NCBI GenBank assembly: GCA_000320545.1
Contig: ADNK01000808.1
Coordinates: 1-31,601 of the forward strand
Source of the DNA: Bigelowiella natans CCMP2755
Lineage: Eukaryota > Cercozoa > Chlorarachniophyceae
Length of the DNA stretch: 31,601 bases
Reading direction: 5' to 3'
Both the position numbers and the translations under genes were made by a program. The notes beneath the pieces were generated by a model, which made no database searches, was not told the origin of the DNA, and saw only the letters and a program-made list of their open reading frames with translations. Positions 21,096 through 31,335 of the stretch are shown here, piece after piece; position 1 is the stretch's first letter; each line of letters opens with the position of its first letter.

Positions 21096-21672
21096 TTGAA
21101 GTTGCGGTGTTTCTTCAGTTCAAAGCTCGACAGTCAATTTGAGTTGTGTTTGGGTGTTCGTCGTCGATGTTGTTGCTGCTGTTGCTTGACATCGAGACAA
21201 CACGAACCTCGAATGACTTCCAAAGTCAAGATTCCGGAAGTTCTTCCCGCGCGAAATTGAAGCACGGTGCGGTGCTCCCGGAATCTTGTTTTGGAAACAT
21301 CGCAGTCGTTCTTGCCAGAGCGACAAGTGCTGCATGGCTGATGGCAGTCTCGCCAAGGCACTCGGGCACGCAAAGGATGATGACATCCGCGTGCCTGCGA
21401 TGAAAGCTCAATGCTTCAAAGTGAAGCTCAATGAGCTTGAGCTTTGAGCTTCTGCCAATTGAGCTTTTTTTGAATCGCGAGCTTTCGGGTCTGTGGTGAC
21501 CCGTGGGTGCTCAGACTCGGTCAGCAAGCAATTTGGAACTTGCTGTGCCTGCTGAGCGAGCAGCGAGCGAAACTGCCTCACATTGAGGCGAAAGCTCGGG
21601 GGCGAAATTTGAAAAAGCCCAATGAGCTTTGAGCTTTTTCGAACAAAAGCTCAATCACAGCAAATTGAGCTT
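21096..21672. promoter_or_regulatory. Divergent promoter region with AAGCTCAA array (right arm)
   Basis: Mirror of 13,526-14,094. The AAGCTCA array is at about 21,405-21,672 and is preserved although every TpA in the region has been replaced; the word itself contains no TpA. A 17-base T run at 21,671 followed by GAGTCAG (ending 21,700) looks like a polypyrimidine tract and splice acceptor. Confidence 0.5.
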
Positions 21673-23014
21673 TTTTTTTTTTTTTTTGACTTGGAGTCAG
21701 GCCACACACATGAGCAGGAGGGCGGGCTCTTTTGCAACGTGTGCCCTTTTTGCTTCTCCCGTTGCCCTCATGCTCTTGACCTCCTTTCCCCTCGCAGAGC
21801 CGCTGAGGAGAGGGAAGCTTGGGTCGAACTGTGTGAAAGATGCTTTCACAGGTTCTCGAATGAGGCCTGGGTGTCCATGTTCGGCCTGAGCTTGCAGGAG
21901 GTGCAACACTTGTGGGACAAGCATCGTCACGAGACGGGCCTTCTCAGGAAGGACGTGCTGCTGGCCCTGCACTTCGTGTGGGTGCATCCCACGCAACAGC
22001 AGGGTGCAGCAACATGGAAAATGCACAGAAACACTTGCAATTGCAAGTGCTGGGTTCCCGTCGTGACCCTTGGGGCCCACATGCACGAAATCAAGTTGGA
22101 AGCCAGAAAGAGCAACTTGATTCGTGCAAGTGGGCCTGCATCGCATGTGACGTTGCACGTCGATGCGACAGATTGCCCCATTGGCAAGCCCAAATTGAAG
22201 GAAGACCAGAGACGCTTCTGGACCTTCAAAAACAGGGCTTTCGCCAAACGATGCGTGGCCGCCGTGTCTGCATCCACCGGCGACCTGTGCTGGGTGAGCA
22301 GCGGACATCCCGCTGCCACCTCTGACCTCTCCATCGTTCGGGGAGAGGCTGGGGGGGGGGGGGAACGGCTCGACACTCAAGCAGAGTGGTTCGAGCGCAT
22401 TGGTGGGGATGGGGCGCACTTGTGTAGGCGAGACCCGAAGTGCGTCACTCCCCGCAGGAAACCTCGTGGGAGGCCCATGCCTGCTGCTGACAGTGACAGC
22501 AACAGGGCATTTGGTGCCACACGAGTGATCGTGGAGAACGTGTTCTCCCGATTGAAAGGTTGGAGGGTGATGACCTCGTGGAGGCATCACAGAGACCTCC
22601 ACGACGTTGCTGCGTCCCTGGTGTTCCAGCTGACACAGGTGAACGCATGCAAACGTCCACTTGCCTCGTGACCTCACGTGCACGCATGCCCAACAGGTCA
22701 AGAACAAGTTCAGACCTGTCAGGGCAAACTCCCGCAACCAGCGCGGTGTCAAACGCAGCTGGGACGTGGCCAGGGCCACTGGCTCTGTGCCACGTGCAAA
22801 AAGGCCTGCCAATGCACGCAGCATTGGCAGCAGAGCGTCAGCTCCTGCAGGTGAGCGGCGCGCACGGAAGCCTCGTTCCTCCTCGCGGCATGCTGCAGCA
22901 CAGGACGCTGCAATGCGCAGGTGGGAGGCTCAACTGATGAAAATGCACGCCCGAGACAGCAGGGCAGACAGAGTGCGGCAGCGGGCCCTCGCAAGAGACG
23001 AGCAGAGGCCGTGA
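21622..23014 (+). CDS. DDE_4-type (PIF/Harbinger-like) transposase, right arm, two exons
   Basis: Open from an ATG at 21,622 to 22,638, then a 58-bp intron (donor GTGAAC, acceptor CAACAG), then 22,697-23,014: 444 codons. The start is doubtful, because the first 25 codons run through the AAGCTCA array and a poly-T tract; an acceptor ending at 21,700 with an upstream exon is an alternative. Catalytic residues are D181 (HVDATDCPI), D235 (ATSDLSI) and E305 (IVENVFSRLKGW). D-x-x-Y reads DGAH (263-266). Tyr is absent; positions that are Tyr in the left copy are Cys or His here. Exon 2 encodes a basic C-terminal tail. Catalytic residues are intact, but loss of the conserved Tyr makes activity uncertain. 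Confidence 0.82.
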
Positions 23015-23471
23015 GCTGCAATGCAGCGTGCGTGCACTGCAGCATGCGCACACGCACGAGTGTGCAATGCAAGTGCATGCAAACTGCACGCGTCTGCATG
23101 CAACGTTCTCACATCATCATGCAGAGTGCTGAAGCACGCAATTTGCATGACAAAAAGCTTGCTGCATCAAACAGGCAAAACTGCATCGTGCCACGCGTGC
23201 AATTGCCAACCACAATCGCGCGTGCATGCACGTGTGCACGTGCGTGCACGCGTGTGCGCGTGCAGATGAAGCATTTGATTGATGGCAGCGCACTCGCAAC
23301 GAGGTCAATGTGACAATGAACAACGCGTGCGTGCATGCGCGGCATGCGCACGCATGCATGCACTGCCTTGCTAGCTTGTTGTGCAAACACACGTGGTCGA
23401 CTGCGCAGTGCATGTCAAACGCACATTGCGCATCGTGCTTTTTGCAGCAAACTGCACTTTGTGCAACGCTT

Positions 23472-24907
23472 CATGTGAAAACTGTGCACATGTCCAAAAA
23501 CATGTGAAAACATTGAAGCTTGCAAGATGCATTTGCGATGTGGCAATGACAGAAAAATGCATCGATCTCATGCAAAGATGTTGAATGGGGCGCTGAAGCA
23601 TTCAATTGATTTCATCCGCGTGTGACTGCCAGTCGTTGCATGCATCGCAAATGGCACAATGACACAACCACTTGGAACATGGAGAAGACATGTTTGGTGC
23701 ATGTGAGGAAACTGAGAACCTTTGCTTTGACCCAAATTTTTGAGCCACACTCGTGATGGACATGCAATGCACTGCACGTGTGATGCACATTGTGCATTGC
23801 TGTGTCTGTCATCACCCAATGCTGCCACTGCAAAAAGGATTTGCATGTTGTGAGATCTAGTGTTGTGTCATGAGACGAAGTAGAGGCTCACGTGTGCAAG
23901 TCAAACACGCATCATGGAAACGTGCTGTGCTGTCCCGCTTGTCATTTTCGCCATTCCGATTTGCGGTTTCTGGGCGTCTCTTCGTCCTTGCTAATGTGTG
24001 CCTGGACACCGAGGCCCAGAAGGAAACGATGTTCTGAAATTCTTCAGAACTGTCTGGCCTCAAGCTCGCGGGCTTGCCTCAGCGTCCATTGGTTGGCACG
24101 TGGGAAGACGTTCCCAAAGAAGCCTCCATTCATCTGCGATCACAAGTGTTGCAAATGTCTGCAGTTGTGTCATGATTAAACGTGGACAGTGGCGACTTGC
24201 AGTGTGGCAAGAAGAGGAAAGATGAGTGGACTCCGAATCACCATCAAAGGTCGATCTTGCTTTGTGAACTTCTTGTGCTGTCGCTTCATCACATGCTTCA
24301 CCCATTTTCATGCTGTCGTTGTCTGGGTTGTTGCTGCAATTTTGCAGCATTTCTTCTGCTGCGATGTTTTTCCATCTGCCTTTCTCCACTTCTTCATCTG
24401 ACAGCTATTTGGATGTTGCGTCAGTTCTTCTACCTCCCAACAACGTGTCTGGAGTGCTAGAGTGGGGGATGGACCCGCACCGGAACAAGAAAGGCCAGAA
24501 CTTCAAAATCGCTTTTCACTGTTGTCTTGTCGCAGGCCATCAACTGCATGTGAACGATGCAAAATGGAATGAAAGAGATTTCTGGATGGATGCTTCAACC
24601 TTCGACATAATTTAGCTCAAAAATGGCTCGCACCTGTGTGCCCATCATTGAGCTCTTTGCGGATCGATTGCTTGAAGCGCGACTTCGCCATGCGCATGAC
24701 GCAGACCAGAACTGGCATGAGCTACGCGCCGGATGGAACAAGAACTTTCTTCTGATGTCGAACAAAGCCGAGACATCGGCATGAGATGAGACCTTGAGCC
24801 GCATTTCAGAAATTACGCGTTTCATTTACCCATCGAAAAATCCCAAAAAACACTCCATTTAATTCGAAATCTCGGCCTGGAGATTCTGATGTTGAGTTTT
24901 TCGCAGG
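23472..24907. other. TpA-poor right flank, no confident gene
   Basis: From 23,472 to about 24,590 TpA is nearly absent and TGCA words abound, as in the mobile region, although no homology to the arms is evident. It may be another, older element. A minus frame at 24,060-24,389 and a plus frame ending at 24,615 are open but unrecognised. Normal TpA content resumes abruptly near 24,605. Confidence 0.55.
24623..24784 (+). CDS. Small ORF, 53 aa, unknown
   Basis: ATG to TGA with an ordinary protein-like composition (starts MARTCVPIIELFADRLL, contains ADQNWHELRAGWNKNF). No family recognised. It lies just outside the TpA-poor block and 120 bases before the U-box gene, so it might be an upstream exon or a gene fragment. 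Confidence 0.25.
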   Translation: MARTCVPIIELFADRLLEARLRHAHDADQNWHELRAGWNKNFLLMSNKAETSA

Positions 24908-27016
24908 ATGAACAAGAGTGGCACCGTGCAGGAGACCGTTCCGGGAAAAGTTTGCTCTCGCAACAGTTTCGATTCCCCACAATTCAAGAGGAACACCCAT
25001 AAAAATCAAGACCGCATATCCATAGACAACTTCGCAATTATGATTACAGCTATTGCAACTACTGTAAATAATTATTTGAACAAAGACGATAGGGTGAATG
25101 CCGTCGTTCCAGACGCCTTTCTCTGTCCGGTGACACACCGACTAATGGAGCACCCTTACATGACGATGGCAGGGCAGACCTACGAATGGGAGGCAATCCA
25201 CAACTGGGTCCACGCCGAGGGCAAGAGGACGGATCCTTTGAGTCGGCAAGAGCTTCAGAACTCGACTCTCATTCCAAACCATGCCCTGCGATCTCAGATC
25301 CAAGAGTGGATCCAAAACCACCCCAAAGCTGCTGCGGAGGTTCGCAACCTAGAGGCAAGGAAACCTTCCCCCGCTTACTCTTCGGCAGCCTCTGTCTCCA
25401 TAGACACCACTCAACGCACCACTCGGGACGGCAAGGGGTTGGAAAGTGCCCTGAAATTCAAGAGCTCCTCCAAGGCTCTCAAACATTCGAAAACGCTGTC
25501 ATTGCACCATCAAATATCTGCGGAAGGCCACGTGTACGACTTTAAGGAAGGGAAGACAAATACAGGCAAATGGTGCCGATTCGTCCGATGCGATGGAGGA
25601 AATTGGATGCAGGCACCAAAGCCAATGCTATTCGCCTCTAAGCACGGCGTAATCTTTTACGATCCAAATGAGATGATCGACACTATGTCCCTCACAGACT
25701 ATGGCGTGGAACTATGCAAGTTCCAGAACAACTGCACAAATAAGGCATGTTCTTTCGCCCACCCCTTTCCTTGTAAATTTGGGGTAAAGTGTCGAGATAA
25801 GAGCGCCTGCAAGTTCGTGCATCCGTCCCAAGATTCTGTCCAGCCTTTAGCGAAGACGGGGCCATGTTCTAAACCATGCCGGTACTCAGTCAGCTGCACT
25901 CGAAAAGATTGCGCCCATGCACATCCTATCGGGAGAGTGAAGATTCAAAGAAAAGTAATCCAGCTGTTCTATACGCACAGTTTAGAGCTCAAGGAACTTA
26001 CAAATAAGAAGCCAATGACTATAGATCTGCTTGGGCAAAAGACGATTCGCGCAACTAAGATGCAGTTTCAGGGTGATTACGTCTTCTTTTTCACACCGTA
26101 CCCTGGACCCTGGGCAAAGGAACATTACAAAAGTGTAGAAATGTGTCAGTACAGCGTATCTAAGGGAAGACATGTGTTAGCAGGGCAATGGGAACTTCAA
26201 AACCATTACATTAACTGTGCAATTGGTGGTGGAAAATACATGGTCATCAGCTTCTGGCCTTATGAGGACGAAGCTATGCGAGCTATTTGGGAAGCTATGC
26301 GAGTACAGAGAGGAATGGAAAAGGACAACCAAAAACTAGAAAAAAAGATACAAGCCTTAGAAACTAAGAATGCGAAAGCTCGCCATGTGATTGCCAAGCA
26401 AGGTGGCATGATCAAGAAGCAAAATAAAGCAATCCATCAAAATCGAAAAGTGATTAGTTCGATGGGCAAAACGATTTCGAGGAAAAACGCCGCTATTGGG
26501 CGAATGAAAGCTACGATAAAATCGAAAGATCAATACATTTCTCAACAAAAAAGCAAGATTCGGTCAAAAGATAAGTACATCTCTCTCCAAAAAAGCAAGA
26601 TCCAATCCAAAGATAGATACATTTCTCTGCAGAAAACCAAAATTCAGTCGAAAGACCGCTACATTTCTTTTCAGAATAGTAAGATTCAACGACAGAAACG
26701 AGAGCGTGAGTGGGCAAGAACACGTGCAGCACAAAGACGACGTCGCAACGAACGTTTTCGCCTCCTTGACCCAATTCACGTGCTGGTCAATGAGGGATCA
26801 GCTTCAAATCCAATGTGGACTTTGGTCGTTGACTACCACAAGGGAGCTCACAATCTTGAGATTGGACCAAAATTGAATTCTCGAGGAGATCATCAGCTCT
26901 TTATCACCGAGAACGATAAATGTTTCGAGTTTGAGCTCATTTTGCCCAATAAGATTGGAGCCAAGATGAGATCCATGCTCCCGATTGTTCCTGAAAAGCT
27001 ATGCCAGGAATTTTAG
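24908..27016 (+). CDS. U-box protein with three Nab2-type CCCH fingers and repeat coiled coil (702 aa)
   Basis: Single frame from an ATG; TTTTTCGCAG just before it could also be a splice acceptor. A U-box at about residues 67-138 (DAFLCPVTHRLMEHPYM, then GQTYEWEAIHNWV, TDPLS, LIPNHALRSQI) predicts E2 binding and ubiquitin ligase activity. Three tandem fingers follow at 270-285, 289-305 and 324-339 with spacing C-x5-C-x4/5-C-x3-H, the Nab2/ZC3H14 pattern that binds poly(A) RNA. Residues about 430-620 are a Lys-rich coiled coil containing four 14-residue repeats. The C-terminal 80 residues are a compact domain I do not recognise. Inferred role: a ubiquitin ligase directed to RNA or RNA-bound proteins. 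Tyrosine and TpA use are normal here. Confidence 0.85.
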   Translation: MNKSGTVQETVPGKVCSRNSFDSPQFKRNTHKNQDRISIDNFAIMITAIATTVNNYLNKDDRVNAVVPDAFLCPVTHRLMEHPYMTMAGQTYEWEAIHNWVHAEGKRTDPLSRQELQNSTLIPNHALRSQIQEWIQNHPKAAAEVRNLEARKPSPAYSSAASVSIDTTQRTTRDGKGLESALKFKSSSKALKHSKTLSLHHQISAEGHVYDFKEGKTNTGKWCRFVRCDGGNWMQAPKPMLFASKHGVIFYDPNEMIDTMSLTDYGVELCKFQNNCTNKACSFAHPFPCKFGVKCRDKSACKFVHPSQDSVQPLAKTGPCSKPCRYSVSCTRKDCAHAHPIGRVKIQRKVIQLFYTHSLELKELTNKKPMTIDLLGQKTIRATKMQFQGDYVFFFTPYPGPWAKEHYKSVEMCQYSVSKGRHVLAGQWELQNHYINCAIGGGKYMVISFWPYEDEAMRAIWEAMRVQRGMEKDNQKLEKKIQALETKNAKARHVIAKQGGMIKKQNKAIHQNRKVISSMGKTISRKNAAIGRMKATIKSKDQYISQQKSKIRSKDKYISLQKSKIQSKDRYISLQKTKIQSKDRYISFQNSKIQRQKREREWARTRAAQRRRRNERFRLLDPIHVLVNEGSASNPMWTLVVDYHKGAHNLEIGPKLNSRGDHQLFITENDKCFEFELILPNKIGAKMRSMLPIVPEKLCQEF
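26522..26689 (+). repeat. Four tandem 42-bp repeats inside the U-box gene
   Basis: Encodes four copies of a 14-residue unit of the form SKDxYISxQxSKIx, two heptads each, extending the coiled coil. Weaker copies of the same period precede it. Nucleotide identity between copies is high but not perfect, so the array is selected for register or moderately recent. Confidence 0.9.
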
Positions 27017-27757
27017 GCACCGGTTCGTGACAACGCAAGTGAATCGCTCAAAATCGCTCATGTTTTCACGCGCTTCGATTTTAATTATGCATCTACGCAT
27101 CTAACATGTACTCATAATGACGTCTAGACATCACACCAGAACAGCTCCTATTTGCACCATGATCGATGTTTAGCATGCACATCTAGACATGTGGCTTCAA
27201 ACCTTCATTCATGCATTCCATTCGCTCGTGTTGCTTGACATCAATAATGAGCTGCGAGCCTCTGCTAAATCTTGACTACAAGTCTAAAAGCATGTGCAAC
27301 AACACATGAGGACGTAGCATCTGGACGCACCATGTGTCTAGATGTGATTGCCTACTGACGGGCGGCGGGGGAAAAATTAATACGAATGCTCATTATGTGA
27401 GTCATTGATGCACCAGCGCTGATGCAGGTCGAACTACACCTAAAAGCTGCATGCTTAGGACATAGCTCTAGAGCTAGCATGCTACATAGGTTTGCAGAGA
27501 TGTAGGAGGTACAAGCAAGCAAGTAGTAGCTAGTAGGGAATGTGCGTACGTAACGTGCGAGCACGACTCCATATGCCTGCCAAACGTAACACCTTCTAGT
27601 AGAGAGTTTAGCACGCAACGCAGATGCGCATCTAGACAGCTAGGCTTGACAACAACCACTGCTGGATGGAGAGTGTGATGCATGCGACGTTCGTTTCCCT
27701 AGCATAAGCTGCGACCAACCATGAATTGAGTCCCGGCCGCCAAGGAGCATGCGTCAT

Positions 27758-27818
<61 letters not shown>

Positions 27819-27835
27819 ATTCTTCATTACATCCG

Positions 27836-27887
<52 letters not shown>

Positions 27888-28169
27888 GTGTGTGTGTGTG
27901 TGTGTGTGTGGCCGCTTCAGACTGCAGTGCCCCGAAGTAGCACGCGCACGTCTAGCAGACATCATATGCGCTGCAGCGCACCAGCAATGCCTGCATGTGT
28001 GACTCAAAAATGCAAACGTTAAGCATTTGGAACTTTTGACCGATGATGTCTGCTGATGTCCAATCCATGAGCTAACTTTGTCATCATTTACGGTCAAGCA
28101 CAGCTTTCACCTCAAGCTAACAAATGCTGGTGGATGGCCACAATGTGTGCGAGAATATACATATCCTAG
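27017..28169. other. Intergenic interval between convergent genes
   Basis: Lies between the 3' ends of the U-box gene (plus) and the GT61 gene (minus). No gene supported. Repeated CATCTAGAC/GTCTAGATG-like words occur at 27,120-27,345, and compound microsatellites follow. Confidence 0.7.
27759..27911. repeat. Compound (CA)n(TA)n...(TA)n(TG)n microsatellite
   Basis: CA then TA repeats, a 26-base unique spacer, then TA then TG repeats. The two halves are roughly inverted, so the whole can fold into a long hairpin. Confidence 0.95.
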
Positions 28170-28790
28170 CTATTCCTCAAAGGCAGCGCGTTTCCTCTTC
28201 TGGACAGCAGCAAGCGTGCGCTCCAGGTAGGGGAGGAAGCTGCTCATGTCCACCGATGTATAATCGCCGTCGCTGTCCTTGCGAAAGCTCCCCGGGTAGT
28301 GAGGGTTTATCTGAGAAGAAGAAGAAGAAGAAGAACAACAACAAGATCAGTTTGATGTATTAGTCGTCCGTTTTTACGCGTTGGCGACGAGTACTGAACG
28401 ACGTGCCATCCGTACGCGATTGTGCACTTGCGAGTGTATGGTTTGTGTGTATGTGTGTCTGTGCGAGTGTGCAGGCGTGTGTGTCTTCTCTCAGCTACTT
28501 CTAAATACTACCCAATTTTCATAATGGATCCCAGCCCATCGTGCGATCTTATGGAAATACATCCCAAGGTTCTTCCGAGACCCCATTTCCACCTTTGTTT
28601 CACGGTGGTGCGTGTGTGTGTAATAACCACGAAGGAGGAGGAGGAGGAGGAGGAGGAGGAGGAGGAGGCAAGTGAGGATATGGGCGCCAAGCGATATGTT
28701 CATCATGTCGACAAATAGGGTATATACACTAGGAACTCCCCCCGCCCCCCCCCCCCTCTCCTCCACATGCGCGCGCGCACACGCACCACA

Positions 28791-28828
<38 letters not shown>

Positions 28829-28908
28829 ACTGACCAATCCTCCCCAGCTCGGCAGCCACAGGCTGTGCGCCAGCGCCGCTCCATGCATCCCTGTCGCAGT
28901 GAAATCGA

Positions 28909-28946
<38 letters not shown>

Positions 28947-29277
28947 TATATCACAATTGATGATTAGCGACGAGGGATCTTAAGAGAGCAACGACGGGCT
29001 GAGCAGCTATGAGGACAGTCGTGATGATTCCTGCAGCATCAACGACGCGCCTCGTACTTTCGTGTTGTTGCATGTAATATATTATTGGAGAAATACGAAT
29101 TGAGAAGCGAGGCGTTTGGGCCGCAGGCTAGCACCCACCGATGATAATGTCCGAAGCTGCAGCTGTGTGCACTTGTTCCTAATCCGTTCGTGTACGTGTT
29201 TGCATGTGTTTGTACGTGTTTGCATGTGTTTGTACGTGTTTGCGTGAGTGTGTAAGTGTGTAAGTGTGTAAGTGTGT

Positions 29278-29314
<37 letters not shown>

Positions 29315-29554
29315 GGTATACCTCAAGCTTCATGTGCGCAAAGTCCACGACGGAGACCTCCACATCGCCCAGTGCCTTGGATGTTTTCGTTTCAAGGAGA
29401 AGAAGAAGAATACCAACAAATCAGCAGAATATCAACAACACCAGCGACGTTATATACCGCCGGACTTCTGGCGGAGAGGGAGAAGAAGAAGGCCCCGCAG
29501 CACAGCTCATGTGCGAATGAGCGCGTGCATACACCAAGACAAATCGCTCATTGA

Positions 29555-29603
<49 letters not shown>

Positions 29604-30392
29604 TTTCTCGTTTCTGTCATGTCGTAGCAGCACCTTAACTGCTTTGATAACCTCCTCTTCGTTGTCAATCTGCCGTCCAACAAACTTGTGGTCGACGTGA
29701 GATGTTACGTAAGGCCGCCGTGATATGAACAACACCTTCATCGTCTCCAAGTCGTGGCTGTGGGCTCTGAGGATGGCGAGAGTCGTGATGATGGTGATGA
29801 TGATGGTGATGATGATGGTGATGATGATGATCTTGTAGATGTAGGGAAAAGGAGAGGTAGTAGTAGTAGTAGTAGTAGTAGTAGTGCGGGAAATCCTTGT
29901 CGTCGTTGCATGGATTTATCAATTAAATTTTCTTGTGAAAACGAATTTCGTTCCATCAGAGACGGAATCAAATGGCTTGCCACTCTCTTCGTTTTTTACC
30001 GTTGGCACTATTATTATTGCTGCTATTTCTCATATATCTCTCTCCTCCTCCTCTCTTCGGGCAAAGACAAGGACAACAAGACCCAGAACAACGAAATGAC
30101 TACTATCACTCACTTACCCCTCATAAGCATCGTCCACGTCAGCTACGAACGCCTCCATCATACGCATGGGCTTTTGGCAGTCTGGCACGCACACACACGC
30201 ACACAAACACTACATTAAATATGTGTGTGTGTGTGTGTGTGTGTACTTTATATTTAAATGTTGGTGATACATGCTCCGCTGCGTGCCCATATGATGAAAT
30301 ATTTGCGGCAGCGCAACAGTAGGTTACCGTTCCAATTCTTGCCCAAGAGCATATTGCTATATCCGGGAGGGTTCCACGCCACACTACAGATA

Positions 30393-30434
<42 letters not shown>

Positions 30435-30669
30435 GAGGGGGGGGGGGGGGAGAAAGTATATTCCGCAAAATCTAGCCTTATCATCCCTTTCTCATCACGC
30501 ACACGACGCGTATGTTCTGGGGCACTCGTCGTCCAAATCTCCTTCCTCGTCAGATGATTCGCCATCATCGAGATCGCGTGTTACCGGCGGAAAACAGACG
30601 GAAAACACGCCGAAAATTTTACGCTCGTTTGTGTGTCTGTGCGTGCTGTGCGTGTAGCAGCAGATAGCC

Positions 30670-30701
<32 letters not shown>

Positions 30702-31297
30702 TGTTGTTGTTGTAGTTTCACCGTGGCATGAGGACGGGGCTCGTCATCTCTGCGGACCTTAGCATCGGCGCTCCCCTGGATATCACCTGTTGTTTCGAAC
30801 GTCACAGCATATGAAGAGAAAGGCGGCTCAGGTCCTGCATCACCAGGACAGCAGCTTTGTGCGGTTGCGAAAGGACGCGTACAGAATCCACTCCCCCCCC
30901 CCCCCCTTTACCACTGCAACCAGCACGCACTACAAATTTCTTCGTAAAATTCGTCGTGGTGATGGATCATCAATCCCGCAGTCATCCATTTTACAACTAC
31001 AACTACTCACTACTCCTCCTCCTCCTCCTCCTCCCACACCTTGTTCCAAAACGAATCCAGAGGGCCAGGGCTGTGGTTATCCAGCAATATCACTTGCACC
31101 GCATCGGGAGAGACCTGTGATGTAAGGGGGGGAGGGGGGGGGGGGGGGGGAGGGTCCAAAAAAAAACACTGATGATTAGCGTGCACGAGCTCCATGTACC
31201 TACCGCTGTGCGTTTCTGGATTGAATGGGAACTAACTGCACGACTAGCGAGGAGCGGTCATTATGTGTGTGTGTGTGTGTGTGTGTTTGTGTGTATG

Positions 31298-31335
<38 letters not shown>

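Larger units (their letters stand above)
11743..23471. mobile_element. 11.7-kb nested PIF/Harbinger-like region with 3.7-kb inverted arms
   Basis: The interval begins and ends with the same sequence in inverted orientation (AGCGTTGCACAAAATGCAG on the left; on the right one position is G). Homology continues inward for 3.7 kb on each side, stopping at 16,159 and 19,763. The arms and the core each encode a DDE_4-type transposase and a SANT-like partner, the two-gene layout of PIF/Harbinger elements. If the terminus is AGCGTTGCAC, the flanking trinucleotides are TTA on the left and TCA on the right. PIF/Harbinger elements duplicate a TWA target, and TTA becomes TCA by the TpA-to-CpA change seen throughout the right side. 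Whether this is one large unit or two arm elements around an independent core is not settled. Confidence 0.6.
19763..23471 (-). repeat. Right inverted arm (3.71 kb)
   Basis: Reverse complement of the left arm without the 726-bp insertion. TpA is almost absent throughout. Relative to the left arm it has an extra 8 bases (CATGCAGC type) near 21,330. Confidence 0.92.
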
